A stretch of DNA of 18,056 nucleotides from Candidatus Methylomirabilis sp. (GTDB lineage: Bacteria > Patescibacteriota > Patescibacteriia > DYHP01): positions 1-18,056 of the forward strand of contig DYHP01000003.1 in the NCBI GenBank assembly GCA_020724105.1, written 5' to 3'. Position numbers and translations under genes: made by a program. The notes beneath the pieces are model-generated. The model saw only the letters and a program-made list of their open reading frames with translations, made no database searches and was not told where the DNA came from. Of this stretch, positions 12,597 through 18,056 are shown in pieces (position 1 is the stretch's first letter; the number at the start of each line of letters is the position of its first letter).

Positions 12597-13146
12597 GACT
12601 CTAAAAGAAAAGTACAAAAAAGAAGTTGCGCCCGCGATAATGAAAGAGGGCGGCCATAAAAATATAATGGCTGTTCCCAAACTTGAAAAGGTGGTTCTTA
12701 ACGCGGGTTTGAGCAAGGCCTTAAAAGACCCTAAATATTTTGATATTATTGAGAATACCTTATCCAGAATAACAGGGCAAAAACCAATAAAGACCAAGGC
12801 GAAAAAATCCATCTCCAATTTTAAAATCAGAAAAGATTTGGTGGTTGGCATGAAAGTAACCTTGCGCGGGAAACGAATGTATGATTTTGTCGAAAAGTTG
12901 ATTAACGTGACTCTCGCAAGAATCCGCGATTTCAGAGGCTTGTCTCCCAGGGCCGTTGACTCGAACGGCAATCTGAACATTGGTTTTAAGGAACACATCG
13001 CTTTTCCCGAGATAAGGCCCGACGAAATAGAAAAAATTCACGGTCTTGAAGTAAGCGTTGTCACGACCTCAAAGAATCGCGAACAAGGGTTAAAGTTTTT
13101 AAAATTGTTAGGATTCCCGTTTATAGAAGCAGAAAAACGCGGATAG
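12595..13146 (+). CDS. rplE: 50S ribosomal protein L5
   Basis: L5 binds 5S rRNA and contacts the P-site tRNA. The 183 residues include LKEKYKKEVAPAIM, VPKLEKVVLNAGL, ITGQKPIKTKAKKSISNFKIR, VGMKVTLRGKRMYDFVEKLINVTLARIRDFRGL and NIGFKEHIAFPEI, all typical. The ATG is formed by the last repeat unit plus G. The final codons (EKRG) lie in AAACGCGG, the beginning of a short repeat-like stretch that continues as TAACGCAGAACAACGCGG after the stop. Confidence 0.98.
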   Translation: MTLKEKYKKEVAPAIMKEGGHKNIMAVPKLEKVVLNAGLSKALKDPKYFDIIENTLSRITGQKPIKTKAKKSISNFKIRKDLVVGMKVTLRGKRMYDFVEKLINVTLARIRDFRGLSPRAVDSNGNLNIGFKEHIAFPEIRPDEIEKIHGLEVSVVTTSKNREQGLKFLKLLGFPFIEAEKRG

Positions 13147-13217
13147 TAACGCAGAACAACGCGGAAAAATATTTTTGATTTTTTATTTTTTGTTTTTAAT
13201 TTTGAGCGACAGCGAAT

Positions 13218-13403
13218 ATGGCCACGGAATCACAAATAGCGAAATCGAAAAGAAAGTTGAAATACTCCACGAGAAAAGTGAGGCGCTGTTGGCGTTGCGG
13301 AAGGCCGAGGGGCTATATGAAAGATTTTGATTTGTGCAGAATTTGTTTTAGAGAATTGGCTAATAAAGGCGAAATACCGGGCATTAAAAAATCATCCTGG
13401 TAA
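13218..13403 (+). CDS. rpsN: 30S ribosomal protein S14 type Z
   Basis: S14 is a late-binding protein of the 30S head. The 61 residues are the short zinc-binding form, with Cys24, Cys27, Cys40 and Cys43 (CWRC and CRIC), then FRELANKGEIPGIKKSSW, the universal end. The 71-nt spacer before it (13147-13217) holds CGCAGAACAACGCGG, related to the beginning of family 2 on the other strand, and a T-rich tract near 13170-13200. No Shine-Dalgarno motif precedes the ATG. Confidence 0.98.
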   Translation: MATESQIAKSKRKLKYSTRKVRRCWRCGRPRGYMKDFDLCRICFRELANKGEIPGIKKSSW

Positions 13404-13405
13404 AA

Positions 13406-13421
13406 GCGTCTTGTGGCTTCT
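13406..13421 (+). repeat. family 1 right end only (rpsN-rpsH)
   Basis: AGCGTCTTGTGGCTTCT is the terminal part of family 1 without the left arm. GGCTTCT (13415-13421) lies 7 nt before the rpsH ATG, the same spacing as before tuf, rplP and secY. A spacer of only 25 nt that keeps just this piece suggests it is the part that matters at the start. Confidence 0.65.
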
Positions 13422-13428
13422 ATATAAT

Positions 13429-13809
13429 ATGTTAACTGATCCAATTTCAGACATGCTAACAAGAATAAGGAACGCGCTTATGGCGGGGAAGCCGGAGGTG
13501 GTTTTTCCGTCTTCAAAAATCAAACTGGCCATTGTTGAGATTTTGAAAAAAGAGAATTACATCTCCGATTTTACAAGCCAGGATAGAGAAATAAAGGTGG
13601 TTTTAAAATACGCAAATAAAAAACCGGCGATAAGCGAAATTAAGCGAATCAGCACGCCGGGGAGAAGAGTTTATTCTCACATAAAAGACGTTCAAAAAAT
13701 TTCCGGCAAAAATAAAATTGTCATACTCTCCACGCCTTTGGGTGTTATAACAAATAAAGAAGCCAAGAAAAAAAACGTGGGAGGAGAGGTGTTGTGCGAG
13801 ATATATTAA
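13429..13809 (+). CDS. rpsH: 30S ribosomal protein S8
   Basis: S8 is a primary binder of the 16S central domain and, in E. coli, the repressor of the spc operon. The 126 residues begin MLTDPISDMLTRIRNA and contain FPSSKIKLAIVEILKKENYI, RISTPGRRVYSHI and the C-terminal STPLGVITNKEAKKKNVGGEVLCEIY. The frame is open further upstream through rpsN, but ATG 13429 is the family start and has the 7-nt spacing from GGCTTCT. rplF starts 11 nt after the stop. Confidence 0.98.
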   Translation: MLTDPISDMLTRIRNALMAGKPEVVFPSSKIKLAIVEILKKENYISDFTSQDREIKVVLKYANKKPAISEIKRISTPGRRVYSHIKDVQKISGKNKIVILSTPLGVITNKEAKKKNVGGEVLCEIY

Positions 13810-13820
13810 GACTGCAAGAT

Positions 13821-14369
13821 ATGTCAAGGATTGGCAAAAAACCCATCGCCATTCCGCAAGGAGTGAAGGTGAGTTTGGAAAAAAATAAAATCAAGGCGGT
13901 TGGTCCAAAGGGCGAACTGGAGATTGATATTCCCGCAAATGTTGAAATAGAGACGGACGGGAAGGAAATCACAGTTAACGTGGCGCATCCGGATAAAAAA
14001 AACGAAAGAGCGTTATGGGGCACGATTTCAAGGCTCGTTGCCAACATGCTCAAGGGCGTTTGCGAAGGTTATGAAAAGAGTCTGGAATTGGTCGGCATTG
14101 GCTTCAAGGTGGCGGTGGCAAAAGACGAAGTGGTGCTTGAAATCGGCTACTCGCACCCCTTAAAGTTCCATTTGCCCAAAGGAATCGCCGCCTCTGTTGA
14201 AAAAAATATTTTAACGATAAAGGGCATTGACAAAGCGTTGGTCGGAAATGTTGCGGCGGCAATCAGGGCCTTAAGAAAACCGGAGCCCTATAAAGGCAAA
14301 GGGATTAAATATGTGGGCGAAGTAATCAGGAGAAAGGCGGGCAAGGCAGCGAAAACCACCACAGCATAA
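13821..14369 (+). CDS. rplF: 50S ribosomal protein L6
   Basis: L6 lies near the GTPase-associated centre and the sarcin-ricin loop. The 182 residues hold two related domains: SRIGKKPIAIPQGVKV at the N-terminus, ALWGTISRLVANMLKGV in the middle, then LVGIGFKVAV, GYSHPLKF and the C-terminal RKPEPYKGKGIKYVGEVIRRKAGK. GTG 13794 opens the same frame earlier within rpsH, but ATG 13821 gives the standard MSRIGKKPI. No Shine-Dalgarno motif is present. Confidence 0.98.
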   Translation: MSRIGKKPIAIPQGVKVSLEKNKIKAVGPKGELEIDIPANVEIETDGKEITVNVAHPDKKNERALWGTISRLVANMLKGVCEGYEKSLELVGIGFKVAVAKDEVVLEIGYSHPLKFHLPKGIAASVEKNILTIKGIDKALVGNVAAAIRALRKPEPYKGKGIKYVGEVIRRKAGKAAKTTTA

Positions 14370-14370
14370 T

Positions 14371-14424
14371 CAGTCCTATCAGTCCTATTGGACCTATTGG
14401 ATTCATTAGACCTATTAGACCTAT
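14371..14424 (+). repeat. 9-bp tandem repeat, family 3, six units (rplF-rplR)
   Basis: Six units in strict register: CAGTCCTAT twice, TGGACCTAT, TGGATTCAT, TAGACCTAT twice. They fill the spacer completely, from 2 nt after the rplF stop to the AT of the rplR ATG (14423-14424). AGTCC-type units at the left can pair with GGAC-type units at the right. Confidence 0.9.
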
Positions 14425-14830
14425 GAAAAATGCGCAAAAAATTAAACAATCAATAAGGTTAAGACGCGTCAGGCGCGCCAGAGCCAGAATTTTCGGCACA
14501 AAAGAAAGGCCGAGGCTCGTAATTTATAAAAGTCTAAAGCATCTCTATGCCCAGGCAATCAATGACGAAAAAGGCGTGACGCTTGTTGCGGCATCCGACT
14601 TTGATTTAAAGACATCTCGCAAGGGGGGGAACAGAACTCCTTCCGGAGTTTCACTACTTCCCAAGAGCAGGACGCCAGCTGAGATGGCTAAAAAAATTGG
14701 CGGTTTGGTGGCAAAAAAACTTCAAGAAAAAAAGATTAACAAAGTCATTTTTGACAGGCGCGGTTATAAATACCACGGCATTATAAAAACTTTTGCCGAC
14801 GCAGTAAGGGAAGGCGGGATTAAGTTTTAA
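14423..14830 (+). CDS. rplR: 50S ribosomal protein L18 with internal palindromic insert
   Basis: L18 binds 5S rRNA with L5. The 135 residues exceed the usual 115-122. The N-terminal RLRRVRRARARIFGTKERPRLVIYKS and the C-terminal VIFDRRGYKYHGIIKTFADAVREGG are normal. Residues about 64-83 (TSRKGGNRTPSGVSLLPKSR) have no counterpart in typical L18. They are encoded by a palindromic stretch (14627-14662) inserted in frame. The extra loop falls in a variable region, so the protein probably remains functional. A run of seven G (14623-14629) occurs in the insert and deserves a check for assembly error, but the frame is open across it. Confidence 0.95.
   Translation: MKNAQKIKQSIRLRRVRRARARIFGTKERPRLVIYKSLKHLYAQAINDEKGVTLVAASDFDLKTSRKGGNRTPSGVSLLPKSRTPAEMAKKIGGLVAKKLQEKKINKVIFDRRGYKYHGIIKTFADAVREGGIKF
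14627..14662 (+). repeat. in-frame palindromic element inside rplR
   Basis: AACTCC (14635-14640) pairs with GGAGTT (14645-14650) around TTCC; GGGAA (14627-14631) pairs with TTCCC (14658-14662). The element is translated as part of L18 (about residues 69-80). It recalls Rickettsia palindromic elements in principle, but the sequence is not the same. Confidence 0.6.
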
Positions 14831-14836
14831 ATTAAT

Positions 14837-14872
14837 CAATTCAATCAGTCCCATTGGACTTATCGGACTTAT
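14837..14872 (+). repeat. 9-bp tandem repeat, family 3 (rplR-rpsE)
   Basis: Units are CAATTCAAT, CAGTCCCAT, TGGACTTAT and CGGACTTAT, the last ending in the AT of the rpsE ATG (14871-14872). AGTCC pairs perfectly with GGACT across CATT. Confidence 0.85.
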
Positions 14873-15335
14873 GAAAGACGAACGACAGTTAAAAAAAGGA
14901 GAAATAAGGCGGGAGGAGGAATTTGAGCAGCGAATTTTGGATTTAGCCAGAGTCACTCGCGTTACGAAGGGCGGCAAGCATATGCGTTTTCGCGCCTTTG
15001 TTTTGCTGGGCGATAAAAAAGGCAAGGTGGGTTGGGGCTTGGCAAAAGGCGCGGACGTCTCAATTGCTGTTAATAAGGCGGTCAGAAGCGCCAAGAAACA
15101 TTTAATCAAGGTGCCGCTCGTCAATGAAACCATACCGAAGGAAGTGCGGCAAAAGTTTTGCGCGGCCAAAATTTTAATCAAACCGGCTCCGCAAGGAACC
15201 GGCATTAAGGCAGGCGGCGCAATCAGGGCTGTTTTTGAACTGGCGGGCGTGCCCAACGTGGTTGGCAAAATTTTGGGTTCAAATAATAAAATTAATAATG
15301 CTATGGCGGTATTTGAGGCGATAGAGAAATTATAG
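14871..15335 (+). CDS. rpsE: 30S ribosomal protein S5
   Basis: S5 is needed for accuracy and lines the mRNA entry channel. The 154 residues have a charged N-terminus, the double-stranded-RNA-binding-like domain ILDLARVTRVTKGGKHMRFRAFVLLGDKKGKVGWGLAKGADV, and the C-terminal domain with KPAPQGTGIKAGGAIRAVFELAGVPNVVGKILGSNN. The start ATG is formed by the 9-bp repeat plus G. In most bacteria rpmD follows; here a 135-nt palindromic spacer leads straight to rplO. Confidence 0.98.
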   Translation: MKDERQLKKGEIRREEEFEQRILDLARVTRVTKGGKHMRFRAFVLLGDKKGKVGWGLAKGADVSIAVNKAVRSAKKHLIKVPLVNETIPKEVRQKFCAAKILIKPAPQGTGIKAGGAIRAVFELAGVPNVVGKILGSNNKINNAMAVFEAIEKL

Positions 15336-15337
15336 AC

Positions 15338-15463
15338 AAATTATCCGAATTTACGAATATTTTTTCCGAATCTACAAATTTGATATTTATGTAGTCGGCC
15401 TCGATGAAATTAAAGGAAATCATTCGTAAATTCGTCCATTTAATTTGTACATTCGGATAATTT
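15338..15463 (+). repeat. long inverted repeat in the place of rpmD
   Basis: AAATTATCCGAAT (15338-15350) pairs perfectly with ATTCGGATAATTT (15451-15463). Inside, GAATTTACGAAT can pair with ATTCGTAAATTC, and CCGAATCTACAAATT with AATTTGTACATTCGG (one mismatch), so alternative folds exist. No ORF in the spacer resembles L30. The right arm ends 7 nt before the rplO ATG. Confidence 0.8.
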
Positions 15464-15470
15464 TAACCCT

Positions 15471-15917
15471 ATGAGTTTAACACTTCACACAATAAAACCT
15501 GCGCTCGGTTCAAAACACAGAAAAAAAGTACTGGGTCGCGGCAACGCTTCGGGCCACGGAACCTATTCCACCAAAGGGCAAAAGGGGCAGCGGGCTCGCT
15601 CGGGCGGCAGAAAGGGATTAAAACAAAAAGGTTTCCGGTCCATGATTTTAAGTTTTCCCAAAATGCGCGGTTTTAAAAGCCGGCAAGCCAAGGTTGCGGA
15701 GTTGAATTTGGACGATTTAAATTCATCGTCTCTGAATTTAATAACGCCGAAAACGCTTTTTAAAGCCGGCTTAATTGAAAATGTCGGCCGAGGTGTTAAA
15801 ATATTGAGCGGGGGCGACATTAAGCGAGCGGTAGTCGTTGAAGGATGTAAGGTTTCGGAGAGCGCGAGAGAGAAGATAGTAAAAGCAGGCGGTCAGGTCG
15901 CCAAAAAAACGCCATAA
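15471..15917 (+). CDS. rplO: 50S ribosomal protein L15
   Basis: L15 acts late in large-subunit assembly. The 148 residues carry the glycine-rich N-terminal GRGNASGHGTYSTKGQKGQRARSGG and the C-terminal globular domain with LFKAGLIENVGRGVKILSGGD and SAREKIVKAGGQV. The last five codons (AKKTP) lie in the left arm of the following family 1 repeat. It is followed by secY, as in most spc operons. Confidence 0.97.
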   Translation: MSLTLHTIKPALGSKHRKKVLGRGNASGHGTYSTKGQKGQRARSGGRKGLKQKGFRSMILSFPKMRGFKSRQAKVAELNLDDLNSSSLNLITPKTLFKAGLIENVGRGVKILSGGDIKRAVVVEGCKVSESAREKIVKAGGQVAKKTP

Positions 15918-16025
15918 CTACGCCACTAAAACGCTAAAATTTGGCGTAAAATAGCGTTGTGATAGCGTATTTGTTCGGCTTCGTCCCGACTTAAAGTCGG
16001 GACGAAGCCGAACAAAGTGGCTTCT
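15899..16025 (+). repeat. intergenic palindromic repeat, family 1, copy 5, interrupted (rplO-secY)
   Basis: It starts inside rplO (CGCCAAAAAAACGCCATAACTACGCC) and has the right-arm sequence TTTGGCGTAAAATAGCGTTGTGATAGCGTAT. It is then interrupted by a 45-bp palindrome before the usual end GTGGCTTCT. GGCTTCT (16019-16025) is 7 nt before the secY ATG. Confidence 0.8.
15971..16015 (+). repeat. perfect 21-bp-stem palindrome nested in a family 1 repeat
   Basis: Arms 15971-15991 and 15995-16015 are exact reverse complements (21 bp) around TAA; the centre reads CGACTTAAAGTCG. It lies where the other copies read GGCGTTA-AGTGGC without a gap, so it looks like an insertion. No U-tract follows, so it is not a standard terminator, though it could slow RNA polymerase before secY. 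Confidence 0.85.
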
Positions 16026-16032
16026 ATTGTTT

Positions 16033-17310
16033 ATGTTTATTGGCAAAATTCGTCAGATTTGGAAAATTACCGATTTAAGGAACAGCATTCTCTTTGTGCT
16101 GGCCATGCTTCTTATTTTTCGTTTGACCGCCCATATCCCCATCCCCGGCGTTGATGTGGTAAGTTTGCGGAATTTTTTCAGGTCAAATCAGGTTCTGGGG
16201 TTGATGAACATTTTTACCGGTGGAACAATGGAGAATTTTTCCGTCGTCGCTCTGGGCGTGGCGCCCTACATCACCGCTTCCATTATTTTCCAATTATTGG
16301 TGATGATTGTGCCGAGTTTGGAGGCGCTTTCCAAAGAGGGCGAGTACGGCAGGCAGAAAATCAACCAGTACACCCGGCTTTTAACCGTGCCTTTGGCATT
16401 GCTTCAGAGTTACGGCATGATAACTATCTTGCGCCAATCGTCCAGAACTATAATTCCCGAAATGTCTCTTTTTGAGACAGCGCTGACCATGCTCATTATG
16501 ACCGCCGGGACAATTTTTTTGATGTGGCTGGGCGAGTTAATTTCCGAAAAGAAAGTCGGCAACGGCATTTCCATTTTGATTTTTGCCGGCATTGTTTCAA
16601 GTTTGCCCACAAGTATTACTCAGGCGTTTTTGTCGTTTGACCGGGCCCAGGTTATCAACTGGCTTGTTTACGCGCTGTTGGCTGTTATCGTCATCGCCGG
16701 CGTCGTTGTTGTGACCGAAGGCCAGCGCAACATCCCCGTGACTTACGCGAAAAGAGTCCGCGGCATGAGAATGTACGGCGGCACAACCACGCATTTGCCG
16801 ATAAGGGTTAATATGGCGGGGGTTATTCCGATAATTTTTGCCATCTCCATCATTCTTTTTCCGCCGATGATTTCCCAGTTTTTTATCGGCGCCAAAACCG
16901 CTTTTATCGCCGTGGCGGCGCAGGGAATTATAAACCTCTTTCAAAATCAATTATTTTACGGCGTCGTGTATTTTGGCATGGTGGTTTTCTTTACTTATTT
17001 TTACACGGCGGTTATTTTCCATCCTGACCAAATTGCCGAAAATTTGCAGAAAAACGGCGGGTTTGTCCCCGGCATCAGGCCGGGCAGGCCAACGGCGGAA
17101 TACTTGCAGCATACGACCACCAGAGTCATTTTTGTCGGCGCCTTGTTTTTGGGCGCAATCGCCATTTTGCCGCTGCTGGTTCAAGAATTTTTAGGCACCG
17201 AAGCGCTCGTTATCGGCGGCACGAGTTTGTTAATCGTTGTTTCCGTGGTTCTTGAAACAATGAAACAAATCCAGTCGCAATTGACGATGAGAGAATACGA
17301 AGGACTTTAA
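16033..17310 (+). CDS. secY: preprotein translocase channel subunit SecY
   Basis: SecY is the membrane channel through which SecA or the ribosome moves proteins. The 425 residues show a multi-spanning pattern with about ten hydrophobic segments: the first near 17-38 ending in AHIPIPGVD, the plug region (about 57-75, LMNIFTGGTMENFS), VAPYITASIIFQLL, the cytoplasmic loop YAKRVRGMRMYGG before NMAGVIPIIFA, and the later loop GGFVPGIRPGRPT. ATG 16033 is chosen over TTG 16027 for its MFIGKIRQIWKI start and the 7-nt spacing from GGCTTCT. The stop codon lies in the left arm of an A/T hairpin. Confidence 0.97.
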   Translation: MFIGKIRQIWKITDLRNSILFVLAMLLIFRLTAHIPIPGVDVVSLRNFFRSNQVLGLMNIFTGGTMENFSVVALGVAPYITASIIFQLLVMIVPSLEALSKEGEYGRQKINQYTRLLTVPLALLQSYGMITILRQSSRTIIPEMSLFETALTMLIMTAGTIFLMWLGELISEKKVGNGISILIFAGIVSSLPTSITQAFLSFDRAQVINWLVYALLAVIVIAGVVVVTEGQRNIPVTYAKRVRGMRMYGGTTTHLPIRVNMAGVIPIIFAISIILFPPMISQFFIGAKTAFIAVAAQGIINLFQNQLFYGVVYFGMVVFFTYFYTAVIFHPDQIAENLQKNGGFVPGIRPGRPTAEYLQHTTTRVIFVGALFLGAIAILPLLVQEFLGTEALVIGGTSLLIVVSVVLETMKQIQSQLTMREYEGL

Positions 17311-17340
17311 AAATTTTTGCTAAATCAAAAATTTTTAAAG
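17305..17340 (+). repeat. 15-bp A/T stem-loop across the secY stop
   Basis: CTTTAAAAATTTTTG (17305-17319) pairs perfectly with CAAAAATTTTTAAAG (17326-17340) around CTAAAT. The secY stop codon is inside the left arm and the adk ATG is 13 nt behind the right arm. It is too A/T-rich to be a typical terminator. Confidence 0.75.
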
Positions 17341-17353
17341 CTAATTTGCTGGT

Positions 17354-18010
17354 ATGATAATAGATAAAGGCAAGAAATCATCCCCAAAGATTGTGATTTT
17401 GGGTCCGCCGGGGTCGGGCAAGGGAACGCACTCCAAAAATCTGTCAAAAAGTTTAAGAATTCCTGTTTACGGCGCGGGCGACCTGTTGCGCCAAGCGGCC
17501 AAAAAGGACCGAAAAATTAAGCGAATTCTTGAATCGGGAAAACTGGTTCCCGCCAAGACGATTGACAACTTGATTAAAAAGAAAGTGAAGGCGGAGAAGG
17601 GCGGGGTGATTATTGAAGGTTATCCGAGGGAGATGGATGGTTTAAGGCTTTTAAAGAAATATTTTGAGCCGGACATCGTGATTTTTTTAAACATATCCGG
17701 GCGTGAAATAATGCGGAGATTGGGAGGTCGGCAGGTTTGCGGCAAATGCGGCGAGGTGTATCATTTAATTTATAAAAAAACTCGACGCAAAGGAATTTGC
17801 GGCAAGTGCGGCGGAAAATTTATAAAACGGCACGACGAAACGCCTCGAGCAATCAAAGGACGAATTTCTATTTTCCAAAAAGAAACCGTCTCCGTCATCA
17901 AATGGTATAAAAAACAAGGACTGGTTCTGGAAATAGACGGGAATGGTCGGTCTATCAAGGAAGTTTCGGAGGAGACGATTAGGAAGGTAAAAAAGAAATT
18001 GGAAAAATAA
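17354..18010 (+). CDS. adk: adenylate kinase family protein with altered AMP site
   Basis: Adenylate kinase converts ATP and AMP to two ADP; adk follows secY in many genomes. The 218 residues have a P-loop GPPGSGKGT (17-25) after a 10-residue extension, GYPR (89-92), a LID domain with four cysteines (Cys129/132 and Cys149/152, probably zinc) and RHDET...GRIS with both arginines. AMP-site residues differ from E. coli: the ISTGD motif reads YGAGD (39-43, Thr to Ala) and the glutamine after FPR is Gly96. Arg46 and Arg92 of the AMP site are kept. It is most likely the cell's adenylate kinase, but another nucleoside monophosphate substrate cannot be excluded. Confidence 0.88.
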   Translation: MIIDKGKKSSPKIVILGPPGSGKGTHSKNLSKSLRIPVYGAGDLLRQAAKKDRKIKRILESGKLVPAKTIDNLIKKKVKAEKGGVIIEGYPREMDGLRLLKKYFEPDIVIFLNISGREIMRRLGGRQVCGKCGEVYHLIYKKTRRKGICGKCGGKFIKRHDETPRAIKGRISIFQKETVSVIKWYKKQGLVLEIDGNGRSIKEVSEETIRKVKKKLEK

Positions 18011-18021
18011 TTATAAACTCC

Positions 18022-18056
18022 GAGGAGTCGGACTCCCTTGGTGAGTCCGACTCCTC
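18022..18056 (+). terminator. hairpin after adk, at the window edge
   Basis: GAGGAGTCGGACTC (18022-18035) pairs perfectly with GAGTCCGACTCCTC (18043-18056), a 14-bp G/C-rich stem with a 7-nt loop. It starts 11 nt after the adk stop. The window ends at the last base of the stem, so a U-tract cannot be checked; it may be a terminator or another spacer palindrome. Confidence 0.5.

Noticed and set aside
14371..14424. tandem units considered as a CRISPR array
   Set aside because: There are no spacers between the 9-bp units, no cas genes and no conserved long repeat.
14623..14629. seven-G run in rplR as a frameshift or programmed slippage
   Set aside because: The frame is open on both sides and both ends match L18, so no slippage is needed; kept only as a note for read checking.
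1..18056. search for tRNA or rRNA genes, insertion sequences and phage genes
   Set aside because: No cloverleaf with a TTC-type T loop and CCA-ready stem, no rRNA signature and no transposase or integrase motif was found by reading; the palindromes carry no coding capacity of their own.

Overview
The window is a single-strand (+) block of translation genes in merged str, S10 and spc order: rpsL, rpsG, fusA, a 79-residue unknown ORF, tuf, rpsJ, rplC, rplD, rplW, rplB, rpsS, rplV, rpsC, rplP, rpmC, rpsQ, rplN, rplX, rplE, rpsN, rpsH, rplF, rplR, rpsE, rplO, secY, adk. rpmD (L30) is absent from its usual place between rpsE and rplO. Three things suggest a Candidate Phyla Radiation bacterium (Patescibacteria, most like Parcubacteria): the missing L30, divergent but complete ribosomal proteins, and spacers full of palindromic repeats. 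The phylum call is an inference, because no 16S gene is in the window.

Layout. Positions 1-357 are non-coding with three strong hairpins. A tiny winged-helix ORF without a clear start codon follows (to 546), with a terminator-like hairpin behind it. A textbook promoter (633-661) drives the cluster, followed by a leader that can fold as a three-way junction directly before rpsL. A second promoter (4383-4412) precedes tuf. A terminator-like hairpin with a U-tract sits 6 nt before rplC. secY and adk end the cluster, and the window stops exactly at the end of another hairpin.

The most unusual content lies between the genes. Nearly every spacer longer than about 35 nt holds an inverted repeat whose left arm starts at or before the upstream stop and whose right arm ends just before the next start. 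At least four unrelated sequence families are used at more than one junction. Family 1 (six sites) ends in GGCTTCT placed 6-7 nt before the ATG at five of them. Family 3 (four sites) is a 9-bp tandem repeat whose last unit supplies the AT of the start ATG. Family 4 flanks fusA as 91% identical direct copies. Families 2 and 5 lie at two junctions each. Shine-Dalgarno motifs are almost absent before the real genes; rplW is the clear exception. Some repeat arms run into coding sequence and encode the C-terminal tails of S3, S17 and L15, and a different palindrome lies in frame inside L18.

Together the genes make both ribosomal subunits, the elongation factors EF-G and EF-Tu, the SecY translocon channel and an adenylate kinase. 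EF-G is unusual: its G4 motif reads NKIN instead of NKxD, and its G5 motif is also changed. The kinase has altered AMP-site residues. Several starts were moved inward from the longest possible ORF (rplB, rpsS, rpsC, rpmC, rplN, rplX, rpsH, rplF, secY), based on family N-termini and on repeat-to-start spacing.
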